NCBI GenBank assembly: GCA_913045325.1
Contig: CAJWPZ010000011.1
Location: 1-47,924, forward strand
Direction: 5' to 3'
From: an uncultured Flavobacteriaceae bacterium
GTDB taxonomy: Bacteria; Bacteroidota; Bacteroidia; Flavobacteriales; Flavobacteriaceae
DNA length: 47,924 nucleotides
The translations under genes and the position numbers were made by a program. Numbering within the stretch: position 1 is the stretch's first letter; each line of letters opens with the position of its first letter. Below, one piece after another: positions 8,773-15,049 of this stretch. The notes under the pieces were generated by a model that was given only the letters and a program-made list of their open reading frames with translations, did not search any database and was not told the origin of the DNA.

Positions 8773-8961
8773 ATGGAAGCATTATCATTTTTCTTAGTCA
8801 TTGGATGGCCTCAAATTGTATTAATTGCAGTAGTTATTTTACTATTATTTGGTGGTAGAAAAATACCGGAACTAATGCGTGGCCTTGGGAGCGGAATTAA
8901 AGAATTTAAAGACGCCTCTAAAGAACCCTCTGACGAGGAGGACACAAAAATAGAGCCTTAA
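8773..8961 (+). CDS. tatA: Sec-independent translocase subunit TatA/E
   Basis: 62 residues with the TatA architecture: one short N-terminal membrane helix (about 5-25), then [20 protein letters not shown], which is the conserved hinge Phe-Gly and amphipathic helix, and an acidic tail. TatA multimers form the conduit through which TatC passes folded twin-arginine proteins across the inner membrane. The gene stands alone here, with no tatC adjacent, and is followed by a clear terminator. Confidence 0.93.
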   Translation: MEALSFFLVIGWPQIVLIAVVILLLFGGRKIPELMRGLGSGIKEFKDASKEPSDEEDTKIEP

Positions 8962-8981
8962 ACAACTAGGTTACATACAAC

Positions 8982-9013
8982 AAACCCCTTGCTGTCATGC
9001 TGGGGGTTTTTTT
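8982..9013 (+). terminator. Rho-independent terminator of tatA
   Basis: AAACCCC (8982-8988) pairs with GGGGGTTT (9002-9009), and seven T residues follow (9007-9013). The T-run overlaps the stop codon of the convergent acyltransferase gene, so the intergenic space is fully used by this structure. Confidence 0.8.
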
Positions 9014-9752
9014 ATGCCAAAGATTGTTCTAACTCCTGCAAAATAGCAGCTCTTGTAAGTTGGTTTATTTCTCTTTTATTGTCTAGGGTTTTCCCTTTTG
9101 TTGCAATTAGAGCAAGTGTTTTTACTCTTAATCTGCCAGGGCTTCCACTAAAAAAACTAAAAGAAAAACGCTTTTTATTATCGAAAAAAACCATAGGGGC
9201 AATGTCTATTTGGTGCTCTATGGCAAGTCTAAAGGCGCCGTCTTTAAAGCTGTCTAAAAGGGTGCTCTGCTGTTCAGGAACACCGCCTTCAGGAAAAATA
9301 CAGATACTCAATCCTTGATCGAGTCTTTTTTGAGCACTTTCAAAAACATCTCTGCGGCTTCTTGGATTTTTTCTATCCACCAAAATACAGGTGCGCTTGT
9401 AAAAAAAACCAAAAAGAGGAATTTTACTTAATTCTTTCTTACCCACAAACACAAAAGGGTTTTTTGTGACATACAACATAAGCATGATATCTGTCATGGA
9501 GCTATGGTTTGAAACAAACATATAACTCTTGTTTTTTTGATAGGTAGCTTCTCTTTTTATGCTAGGAATAAGCCCCATGCCATACAAAATAAAGCTCCCC
9601 CATATTCTAGCTAATTTAAAAAAAGTTGGATACCAGCTTTGCTTTAGGGTGCTTAGAAGTAGCAAGGGGAATAGTACCACAATTGGCACAGCGATAAGGA
9701 TATAAAACCAAACCCTGTACACAACAAAAAGAGGATATGTTACTAATTTCAT
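9012..9752 (-). CDS. 1-acyl-sn-glycerol-3-phosphate acyltransferase (PlsC-like)
   Basis: 246 residues from the ATG at 9752. A start 18 bases further upstream is possible, but the -7 element at 9759-9766 lies inside that extension. A hydrophobic N-terminal segment (about 10-35) should hold it at the inner membrane. The acyltransferase blocks are intact: NHSSMTD, the catalytic NHx4D with His83 and Asp88, and FPEGG (about 153-157) for glycerol-phosphate binding. It probably acylates lysophosphatidate with acyl-ACP or acyl-CoA, but close relatives acylate other lipids. It is divergent from trpS and convergent with tatA. Confidence 0.85.
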   Translation of the reverse strand: MKLVTYPLFVVYRVWFYILIAVPIVVLFPLLLLSTLKQSWYPTFFKLARIWGSFILYGMGLIPSIKREATYQKNKSYMFVSNHSSMTDIMLMLYVTKNPFVFVGKKELSKIPLFGFFYKRTCILVDRKNPRSRRDVFESAQKRLDQGLSICIFPEGGVPEQQSTLLDSFKDGAFRLAIEHQIDIAPMVFFDNKKRFSFSFFSGSPGRLRVKTLALIATKGKTLDNKREINQLTRAAILQELEQSLA

Positions 9753-9758
9753 AAGTTT

Positions 9759-9766
9759 CAAAAATA
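9759..9766 (-). promoter_or_regulatory. -7 promoter element (TATTTTTG) of the acyltransferase gene
   Basis: TATTTTTG fits TAnnTTTG and lies 6 bases upstream of the ATG at 9752, giving a very short or absent leader. No clear -33 element is present. Confidence 0.4.
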
Positions 9767-9799
9767 CCAATTTGAATTACCTAATAACACGAAAAGGTT

Positions 9800-9807
9800 T
9801 AACTTTG
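9800..9807 (+). promoter_or_regulatory. -7 promoter element (TAACTTTG) of trpS
   Basis: TAACTTTG fits TAnnTTTG. A TTTG at 9771-9774 is 25 bases upstream, slightly beyond the usual spacing. The leader to the ATG at 9847 would be about 35 bases. The element argues against the longer frame that starts at 9772. Confidence 0.45.
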
Positions 9808-9846
9808 TGTAATATTAAAGAAATAACCTTTCTAAGGCGTATCAAT

Positions 9847-10815
9847 ATGGCAAGAATACTTACAGGAATACAAAGTACCGGCACTCCGCATTTAGGAAAC
9901 ATACTGGGAGCTATCATGCCTGCTATTGAAATGGCAAATGATTTAAATAATGATAGTTTTTTATTTATTGCCAACATGCACACCCTCACTCAAATTAAAG
10001 ATGCTGCGGTATTACGCGAAAACACCAACAGCACCGCCGCTACATGGCTTGCCTTTGGGCTAGATGTTGATAAAACCGTTTTTTATCGTCAAAGCGACAT
10101 ACCTCAAGTAACAGAATTGTCTTGGTATTTGAGCTGTTTTTTCCCCTATCAGCGCCTTACACTCGCACACTCTTTTAAAGATAAAGCAGACAGGTTAGAG
10201 GATGTAAACTCGGGGCTTTTTAGCTACCCGATGCTCATGGCTGCAGATATATTATTGTATGACGCTCAGTATATACCCGTAGGCAAAGATCAATTGCAGC
10301 ACATAGAAATGACGCGTGATGTAGCCTCAAGATTTCATGCCCAGGTTGGAGAAACCTTTGTTTTGCCAGAGGCCAAGGTGCAAGAGCATACTAAATTAAT
10401 TCCAGGAATTGATGGGCAAAAAATGAGTAAATCTAGAGACAACACCCTCAATATATTTTTGCCCGAAAAGCAACTGCGCAAACAGGTCATGAAAATACAA
10501 ACAGATAGTACCCCTTTAGAAGAACCCAAAGATTGGAGCATCTGTAATTGTTTTGCTATTTACGCTTTGTTGGCCTCTGAGGCTGAAATTGACGCAATGA
10601 AAGCCAATTATCAAGGCGGAAATTATGGCTATGGTCATGCCAAACAAGCCCTTTTTGAGTTAATTCTTACCAAGTTTGAAACTCAAAGAGAGCGGTATAG
10701 TCACTTTATGGAAAACCCACAACTTATCGACGACGCCCTTAAAGTTGGCGCCCTAAAGGCCAAAAAAGTAGCCGATGGTGTCCTGCAAAGAGTGAGAGAA
10801 AAATTAGGGTATTAA
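9847..10815 (+). CDS. trpS: Tryptophan--tRNA ligase
   Basis: 322 residues from the ATG at 9847. The 25 residues upstream in the same frame carry the promoter and are not family-like. It is a class I aminoacyl-tRNA synthetase: the HIGH equivalent is TPHLGN (13-18) and the KMSKS loop is KMSKS at 192-196. GTG-type features such as GLFSYPMLMAADILLY and VGKDQLQHIEMTRD are hallmarks of bacterial TrpRS. Its TAA shares a base with the ATG of the phosphatase gene that follows, so the two are probably co-translated. Confidence 0.95.
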   Translation: MARILTGIQSTGTPHLGNILGAIMPAIEMANDLNNDSFLFIANMHTLTQIKDAAVLRENTNSTAATWLAFGLDVDKTVFYRQSDIPQVTELSWYLSCFFPYQRLTLAHSFKDKADRLEDVNSGLFSYPMLMAADILLYDAQYIPVGKDQLQHIEMTRDVASRFHAQVGETFVLPEAKVQEHTKLIPGIDGQKMSKSRDNTLNIFLPEKQLRKQVMKIQTDSTPLEEPKDWSICNCFAIYALLASEAEIDAMKANYQGGNYGYGHAKQALFELILTKFETQRERYSHFMENPQLIDDALKVGALKAKKVADGVLQRVREKLGY

Positions 10816-11552
10816 TGTCTTTACCAAAAAGAACTTTAGTTATTGGAGATATTCATGGAGGTTTAAAAGCCTTGCAGCAGGTATGGAAACGTGCACAAAT
10901 TTCTAAAGAGGACACTTTAATCTTTTTGGGAGATTATGTGGACGGTTGGAGTGACGCCTTGGAAGTGATCTCATTTTTAATCTCTATCAGTAAAACCCAT
11001 CAGTGTGTCTTCTTGAGAGGGAACCACGATTTTTTAGTACATCGATATTTGACCAAAAATGACCAAAACCCTTTGTGGGTAGCGCATGGAGGGGCCGCTA
11101 CTATCGCTTCATACAAGGGTATTTCTCAGGGGCAAAAAAACGAGCACATTTCTTTTTTAGAGGCGTTACATAACTACCATATAGATGCTCAAAACAGATT
11201 GTTTGTCCATGCAGGTTTTACAAACCAAGGGGGCCCAAAACATGAGTTTTATCCTGATTTTGTGTATTGGGATAGATCACTCTGGGAAATGGCGTGTAGC
11301 TTAGACCCCCTGCTCTCCAAAAAAAGCAATCGATATCCAAAACGGCTGTTATTGTTTAAAGAAATATATATAGGTCATACCCCTACTACAAAAATTGGCG
11401 AGAAGGTTCCAACAGGTTTTGCAAACCTCTGGAATATAGATACCGGAGCAGCTTTTAAAGGAAGCCTTTCTGTGCTTGATGTATCTACCAAAGAGTTTTG
11501 GCAAAGCGACCCTGTGTATACCTTATACCCTCAAGAAAAAGGGCGTAATTAA
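10815..11552 (+). CDS. Calcineurin-like metallophosphatase (PPP/ApaH-type serine-threonine phosphatase)
   Basis: 245 residues containing the metallophosphatase signature in order: GDIHGG (Asp12, His14), GDYVDGW (Asp40), RGNHDF (Asn70, His71), with later histidines in RLFVHAGF and IYIGHTPT. The set binds two metals and is typical of the PPP family of bacterial protein or dinucleoside phosphatases. The substrate cannot be read from sequence. The ATG overlaps the trpS stop codon by one base. Confidence 0.85.
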   Translation: MSLPKRTLVIGDIHGGLKALQQVWKRAQISKEDTLIFLGDYVDGWSDALEVISFLISISKTHQCVFLRGNHDFLVHRYLTKNDQNPLWVAHGGAATIASYKGISQGQKNEHISFLEALHNYHIDAQNRLFVHAGFTNQGGPKHEFYPDFVYWDRSLWEMACSLDPLLSKKSNRYPKRLLLFKEIYIGHTPTTKIGEKVPTGFANLWNIDTGAAFKGSLSVLDVSTKEFWQSDPVYTLYPQEKGRN

Positions 11553-11590
11553 AAAAGCCCTAGAAGAATAACTTAGATCCTCTAGAGCTT
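11551..11590 (-). terminator. Terminator of the aldehyde dehydrogenase gene
   Basis: Read on the minus strand, AAGCTCTAGA (11590-11581) pairs with TCTAGGGCTT (11564-11555) with one mismatch, and T residues follow (11556-11551). It lies about 36 bases beyond the dehydrogenase stop, and directly after the stop of the convergent phosphatase gene. Confidence 0.55.
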
Positions 11591-11625
11591 TGTATTGTAT
11601 GTGTAAAACAAAGAACCCTTAGCCC

Positions 11626-13179
11626 TTACAAGTCAAACTTAATTCCTTGTGCCAGCGGTAGCTCGTCAGAGTAGTTTACGGTATTGGTTTGTCTTCTCAT
11701 ATATACTTTCCAGGCATCAGATCCACTCTCGCGGCCACCACCTGTTTCTTTCTCACCACCAAAGGCACCTCCAATTTCGGCACCACTAGTTCCAATATTT
11801 ACATTGGCAATCCCGCAATCTGAACCTGCAAAAGACAAGAATTTTTCTGCCTCTTTCATTTCGTTTGTCATTATTGCAGAAGAAAGCCCTTGTGCAACTC
11901 CGTTTTGCATTTCGATAGCCTGTTCAACCTCACCGGTATATTTCATTAGGTAAAGTATAGGGGCAAAGGTTTCATGTTGTACAATTTCAAAACTATTTTT
12001 AGCTTCAATGATTGCTGGCTTTACATAACATCCACTCTCAAATCCTGGACCTTCTAAAACGCCACCTTCTACTAGTACGTTTGCTCCTTCGGCTTTTGCT
12101 TTTTCAATAGCAGCAAGGTATGTGTTTACCGCATCTACATCAATTAAAGGTCCTACATGGTTGTTTTCATCCAGTGGGTTCCCGATAATAATTTGTTTGT
12201 ATGCTCCAACAATAGCGTCTCTTACTTTATCATACACACTGTTGTGAATAATTAATCTTCTTGTTGAGGTACAACGTTGTCCAGCAGTACCCACGGCGCC
12301 AAATACAGCTCCTGGAACCACTACTTTTAAATCTGCAGTTGGGGTAATAATAATGGCATTGTTACCTCCTAATTCTAGTAATGATTTACCAAAGCGCTGA
12401 GCAACGGTTGCACCAACGATTCTTCCCATACGAGTAGATCCTGTTGCAGATATTAGTGGTATTCTCGTATCTTTAGTCATCATCTCACCCACCGTATAAT
12501 CTCCATTAATGATACAAGAGATTCCCTCTGGAAGATTATTTTCTTTTAATACTCCTGCAATAATGTTTTGACAAGCTACAGAGCATAGTGGTGCTTTTTC
12601 ACTTCCTTTCCAAACACATACATCTCCACAAACCCATGCTAGGGCAGTATTCCAAGCCCAAACAGCAACTGGAAAATTAAATGCTGAAATAATACCAACA
12701 ATACCTATAGAGTGCCACTGTTCTCTCATTACGTGCATTGGGCGTTCAGATGGAATGGTTTGTCCGTTTAATTGTCTTGACAAGCCTACTGCAAAATCAC
12801 AGATGTCTATCATTTCTTGTACCTCACCATATCCTTCTTGTAGCGATTTTCCCATTTCATAGGAAACTAGTTTGCCAAGAGGTTTTTTTAGTTCGCGTAA
12901 TTTGTTTCCAAATTGACGTACAATCTCACCGCGAAGTGGCGCTGGCATAGCTCTAAAAGATAAAAATGCTTCTTGAGAAGTTTCAATCACTTTTTGGTAT
13001 TCTTCTTTAGTGGTGGCGGTAACCTTACCAATTAAAGCGCCATCTACCGGAGAATACGAAGCAATCTGCTCTCCTCCTGGATACCAAGAGTTTCCTGTTG
13101 AGGTACCTTGATTTACGGCTTTAAGCCCTAGTTGTTTTAATGCTTGGTCCATACCGAAGTCTTTTGCTACTGATGCCAT
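11626..13179 (-). CDS. ALDH7-like aldehyde dehydrogenase (aminoadipate-semialdehyde / piperideine-6-carboxylate type)
   Basis: 517 residues, full length. It oxidises an aldehyde to an acid with NAD(P)+. The general base Glu269 lies in ELGGNNAI and the nucleophile Cys303 in GTAGQRCTSTRR. The N-terminal start and NWY-like segment, the ISAFNFPVAVWAWN block and KVYMRRQTNTVNYS near the C-terminus resemble the ALDH7 (antiquitin) group, which acts on alpha-aminoadipate semialdehyde in lysine breakdown. The neighbouring 3-hydroxyanthranilate dioxygenase gene raises a tryptophan-related alternative such as aminomuconate semialdehyde. A promoter at 13295-13324 gives it its own transcript. Confidence 0.8.
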   Translation of the reverse strand: MASVAKDFGMDQALKQLGLKAVNQGTSTGNSWYPGGEQIASYSPVDGALIGKVTATTKEEYQKVIETSQEAFLSFRAMPAPLRGEIVRQFGNKLRELKKPLGKLVSYEMGKSLQEGYGEVQEMIDICDFAVGLSRQLNGQTIPSERPMHVMREQWHSIGIVGIISAFNFPVAVWAWNTALAWVCGDVCVWKGSEKAPLCSVACQNIIAGVLKENNLPEGISCIINGDYTVGEMMTKDTRIPLISATGSTRMGRIVGATVAQRFGKSLLELGGNNAIIITPTADLKVVVPGAVFGAVGTAGQRCTSTRRLIIHNSVYDKVRDAIVGAYKQIIIGNPLDENNHVGPLIDVDAVNTYLAAIEKAKAEGANVLVEGGVLEGPGFESGCYVKPAIIEAKNSFEIVQHETFAPILYLMKYTGEVEQAIEMQNGVAQGLSSAIMTNEMKEAEKFLSFAGSDCGIANVNIGTSGAEIGGAFGGEKETGGGRESGSDAWKVYMRRQTNTVNYSDELPLAQGIKFDL

Positions 13180-13511
13180 AAAAATTTATTTTTTATCTCT
13201 ACTTGTAGAGGGTTGTTTTTCCGAATCCGGATTTTATTAGATACTGTAGTTTTTTATAACTCTCTTAAGGGTTAATGCTATAAAGAGTGTGGCGCGAAGA
13301 TACAATTTTGCTCACGTTCACAAAAAGATTAATTACAGTAGTGTTTGAGTGTTTTGATTTGTGGCTGCAAGCTGCTACAGGGTGTCTTATTGTATAGATT
13401 TTCAGATATTTTTTAAAGTGCTACAGCAAGGGGTAATATAATTTTTTAAGCCACCTAAAAAAACTCATAGTAGTCCACAAACTACAATACGGTTTTTGGA
13501 ATGAAAGGGTA
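13180..13511. other. 332-bp non-coding region between dioxygenase and dehydrogenase genes
   Basis: No credible gene is seen on either strand. The region holds the dehydrogenase promoter (13295-13324), a leader of about 110 bases with a perfect 10-bp palindrome AATCCGGATT (13224-13233), and a small dyad GTAGT/ACTAC near 13470-13485 downstream of the dioxygenase gene. That dyad is not directly followed by a T-run in the dioxygenase direction, so it is a poor terminator. Confidence 0.5.
13295..13324 (-). promoter_or_regulatory. Promoter of the aldehyde dehydrogenase gene
   Basis: A minus-strand -33 TTTG (13321-13324) is followed after 18 bases by TATCTTCG (13295-13302), one mismatch from TAnnTTTG. 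Spacing is within the Bacteroidota range. The transcript would have a leader of about 110 bases. Confidence 0.45.
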
Positions 13512-14045
13512 CTAGTTGGTAAAGCGCTTATCTACCTCCATTACAGTGCTACAATTATTGCAGGTTCTTAAGTCTTCACTACCGTAAAAATCTTTAAAGT
13601 GTTTAAAAAAGTCTACCTCTACATCATTTAAGGGGAAGTATACTTCGTGTAACTTCTCATTGCAAGTATCACAAAACCAAAGTAAGCCATCATTTACGTT
13701 TAATTTTTTCCTGTTGCGTTCTATAACAAGCCCAATTGAGTTGTCACCTCGAACAGGAGAGTGAGGCACTTTGGCAGGGTGCAGATACATGTCTCCTGGG
13801 CCAAGTTCCATTGTTTTTTTGACACCATCTTCTTGTATATGAACTTGAATGTTACCCTCTAATTGGTAAAACAATTCTTCTGTTTCATTGTAATGATAGT
13901 CTTTACGCGCATTAGGGCCTCCAACAATCATAACAATATAATCTCCAGCTTGTTTGTATAGGTTTTTGTTTCCAACAGGGGGCTTTAGTAAGTCCCTATT
14001 GTCTTTAATCCATTGATTTAAATTAAACGGTTTTTGAATTGCCAT
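13512..14045 (-). CDS. nbaC: 3-hydroxyanthranilate 3,4-dioxygenase
   Basis: 177 residues, the usual length of bacterial enzymes. It is a cupin iron dioxygenase that opens the ring of 3-hydroxyanthranilate to aminocarboxymuconate semialdehyde, which leads to quinolinate and NAD or to further catabolism. The iron ligands His51, Glu57 and His95 are present, with substrate arginines Arg47 and Arg99. The C-terminal part carries two CxxC pairs (Cys125/128 and Cys162/165), the rubredoxin-like metal site known from bacterial members. A near-consensus -7 TACTTTTA lies at 14069-14076. No other kynurenine-pathway gene is visible in the window. Confidence 0.93.
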   Translation of the reverse strand: MAIQKPFNLNQWIKDNRDLLKPPVGNKNLYKQAGDYIVMIVGGPNARKDYHYNETEELFYQLEGNIQVHIQEDGVKKTMELGPGDMYLHPAKVPHSPVRGDNSIGLVIERNRKKLNVNDGLLWFCDTCNEKLHEVYFPLNDVEVDFFKHFKDFYGSEDLRTCNNCSTVMEVDKRFTN

Positions 14046-14079
14046 AGCTACACTTTTTTGTTATACCATAAAAGTACAT

Positions 14080-14124
14080 AAAAAAACTCCAACAAATAGC
14101 TTTGGGGCCGCTATGGGTTGGAGT
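14080..14124 (-). terminator. Rho-independent terminator of the CAP-domain gene
   Basis: On the minus strand ACTCCAAC (14124-14117) pairs perfectly with GTTGGAGT (14093-14086). An inner ATAGC/GCTAT helix lies across a small internal loop, and seven T residues follow (14086-14080). It begins 24 bases after the CAP gene stop, so the CAP gene is a separate transcript from the dioxygenase gene. Confidence 0.8.
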
Positions 14125-14147
14125 GTCAAACAATAAATAAGTAGGTG

Positions 14148-14651
14148 TTAGTTTTTGTAAAATAGTTGGGTAAAATAATAACTTCCGTTTGAGTTTTGCA
14201 CGATACCAAAACCAGAGTGTGTGTAATCACCTTCTATGTTTCTTTTATGACTTGGGCTATTTAGCCAAGCTCTTACAACACTTTGTCCGTCTTGGTAACC
14301 AAAGGCTACGTTTTCTCCCACTCTTTGAGCACCTTGATAGGTAAGTGCTTGCTGGCGGTAATAGAAATTATCATGGTTCATGTTTTCAATGGCAATCATA
14401 TATTTTGTATGTTCTACAGCATAGGCTGAGGCATGTTGTTGATCTATTACAATGGGGTTAAGCCCAACAGAGGCTCTGTGCTGGTTAATATAGTATGTAA
14501 TTTCTTCTGCCATTTCCCAATTTGTTTCTTTTGCAAGATTTAGGTCAATGGTGTAATCTTCAGTTATTTCTGAGGCCATGTCTTCTTCGCTGCAAGAAAT
14601 AAATGACAACAAAAATACCATAGCAAGTAGGCTAAGTTTTAATGGTTTCAT
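14148..14651 (-). CDS. CAP-domain (SCP/PR-1-like) lipoprotein
   Basis: 167 residues from the ATG at 14651 (MKPLKLSLLAMV). Longer frames back to a GTG at 14711 overlap the -7 element at 14688-14695 and are rejected. A lipoprotein signal ends in LLSFISC, so the protein should be anchored in the outer or inner membrane. The CAP fold follows: the helix with EEITYYINQHRASVGLNPI, AYAVEHTKYM, MNHDNF, GENVAFGYQ and the WLNSPSHKRNI block. CAP proteins are extracytoplasmic; bacterial functions are mostly unknown, so no activity is assigned. Confidence 0.85.
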   Translation of the reverse strand: MKPLKLSLLAMVFLLSFISCSEEDMASEITEDYTIDLNLAKETNWEMAEEITYYINQHRASVGLNPIVIDQQHASAYAVEHTKYMIAIENMNHDNFYYRQQALTYQGAQRVGENVAFGYQDGQSVVRAWLNSPSHKRNIEGDYTHSGFGIVQNSNGSYYFTQLFYKN

Positions 14652-14687
14652 AATTTGGGTCATCAAATTTGGGGCATGATGATGGTT

Positions 14688-14695
14688 CAAATATA
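14688..14695 (-). promoter_or_regulatory. -7 promoter element (TATATTTG) of the CAP gene
   Basis: TATATTTG matches TAnnTTTG exactly, with TTTG about 15 bases upstream. The leader to the ATG at 14651 is roughly 30 bases. It decides the start of the gene. Confidence 0.5.
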
Positions 14696-14869
14696 AAACT
14701 TTATACAACACAAAAACACTTTAACTGATATTTCTTACACTTAATCTATTATATTGGCGCTTTTTTAAGCGTGTAGAAATAAGAATAATCCTCAAATCCC
14801 ATGCTATTAAAGCGATTGTTTATAAAAAATTAAAAATTAAAAAAAACGAATATTTTTCTTTATTTATTT

Positions 14870-14906
14870 CTTTTAATCGTGTTTTATGTACTTTTAATCG
14901 TGTTTT
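14870..14906. repeat. Tandem 16-bp direct repeat, 21-bp period
   Basis: CTTTTAATCGTGTTTT occurs identically at 14870-14885 and 14891-14906. The period of 21 bp is two helical turns, so both copies face the same side of the DNA. It lies about 145 bp upstream of the beta-mannosidase start and may be an operator; the bound regulator is unknown. Confidence 0.7.
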
Positions 14907-15049
14907 TAGACTAAAAAAATAGCCATAGACGTCAATTATTGCATACTCAAACAAGAAAATCGATGAAATGCATCATTTTTTATTTGAAATTTTAGTTTAT
15001 AAGGTCAAGGATCTAATTGTATGGTAAATAAGATGCTTATTTTAGTAGC

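Larger units (their letters stand above)
14652..15049. other. 398-bp divergent intergenic region, CAP gene / beta-mannosidase gene
   Basis: Very AT-rich with no gene. It holds the CAP promoter (14688-14695), a small GCGCTT/AAGCGT hairpin (14757-14772), a tandem 16-bp direct repeat (14870-14906), and a weak possible promoter for the mannosidase operon: TTG near 15018, 18 bases, then TATTTTAG just before the ATG at 15050. Confidence 0.5.

Noticed and set aside
10815-11552. Bis(5'-nucleosyl)-tetraphosphatase ApaH as a definite call
   Set aside because: The metal motifs fit the wider PPP superfamily but nothing visible separates ApaH from PrpA-like protein phosphatases, so only the family was called.
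14757-14772. GCGCTT/AAGCGT hairpin as a terminator
   Set aside because: The stem is only 5-6 bp and the T residues are in the loop rather than after the stem; the region has no gene end to serve.
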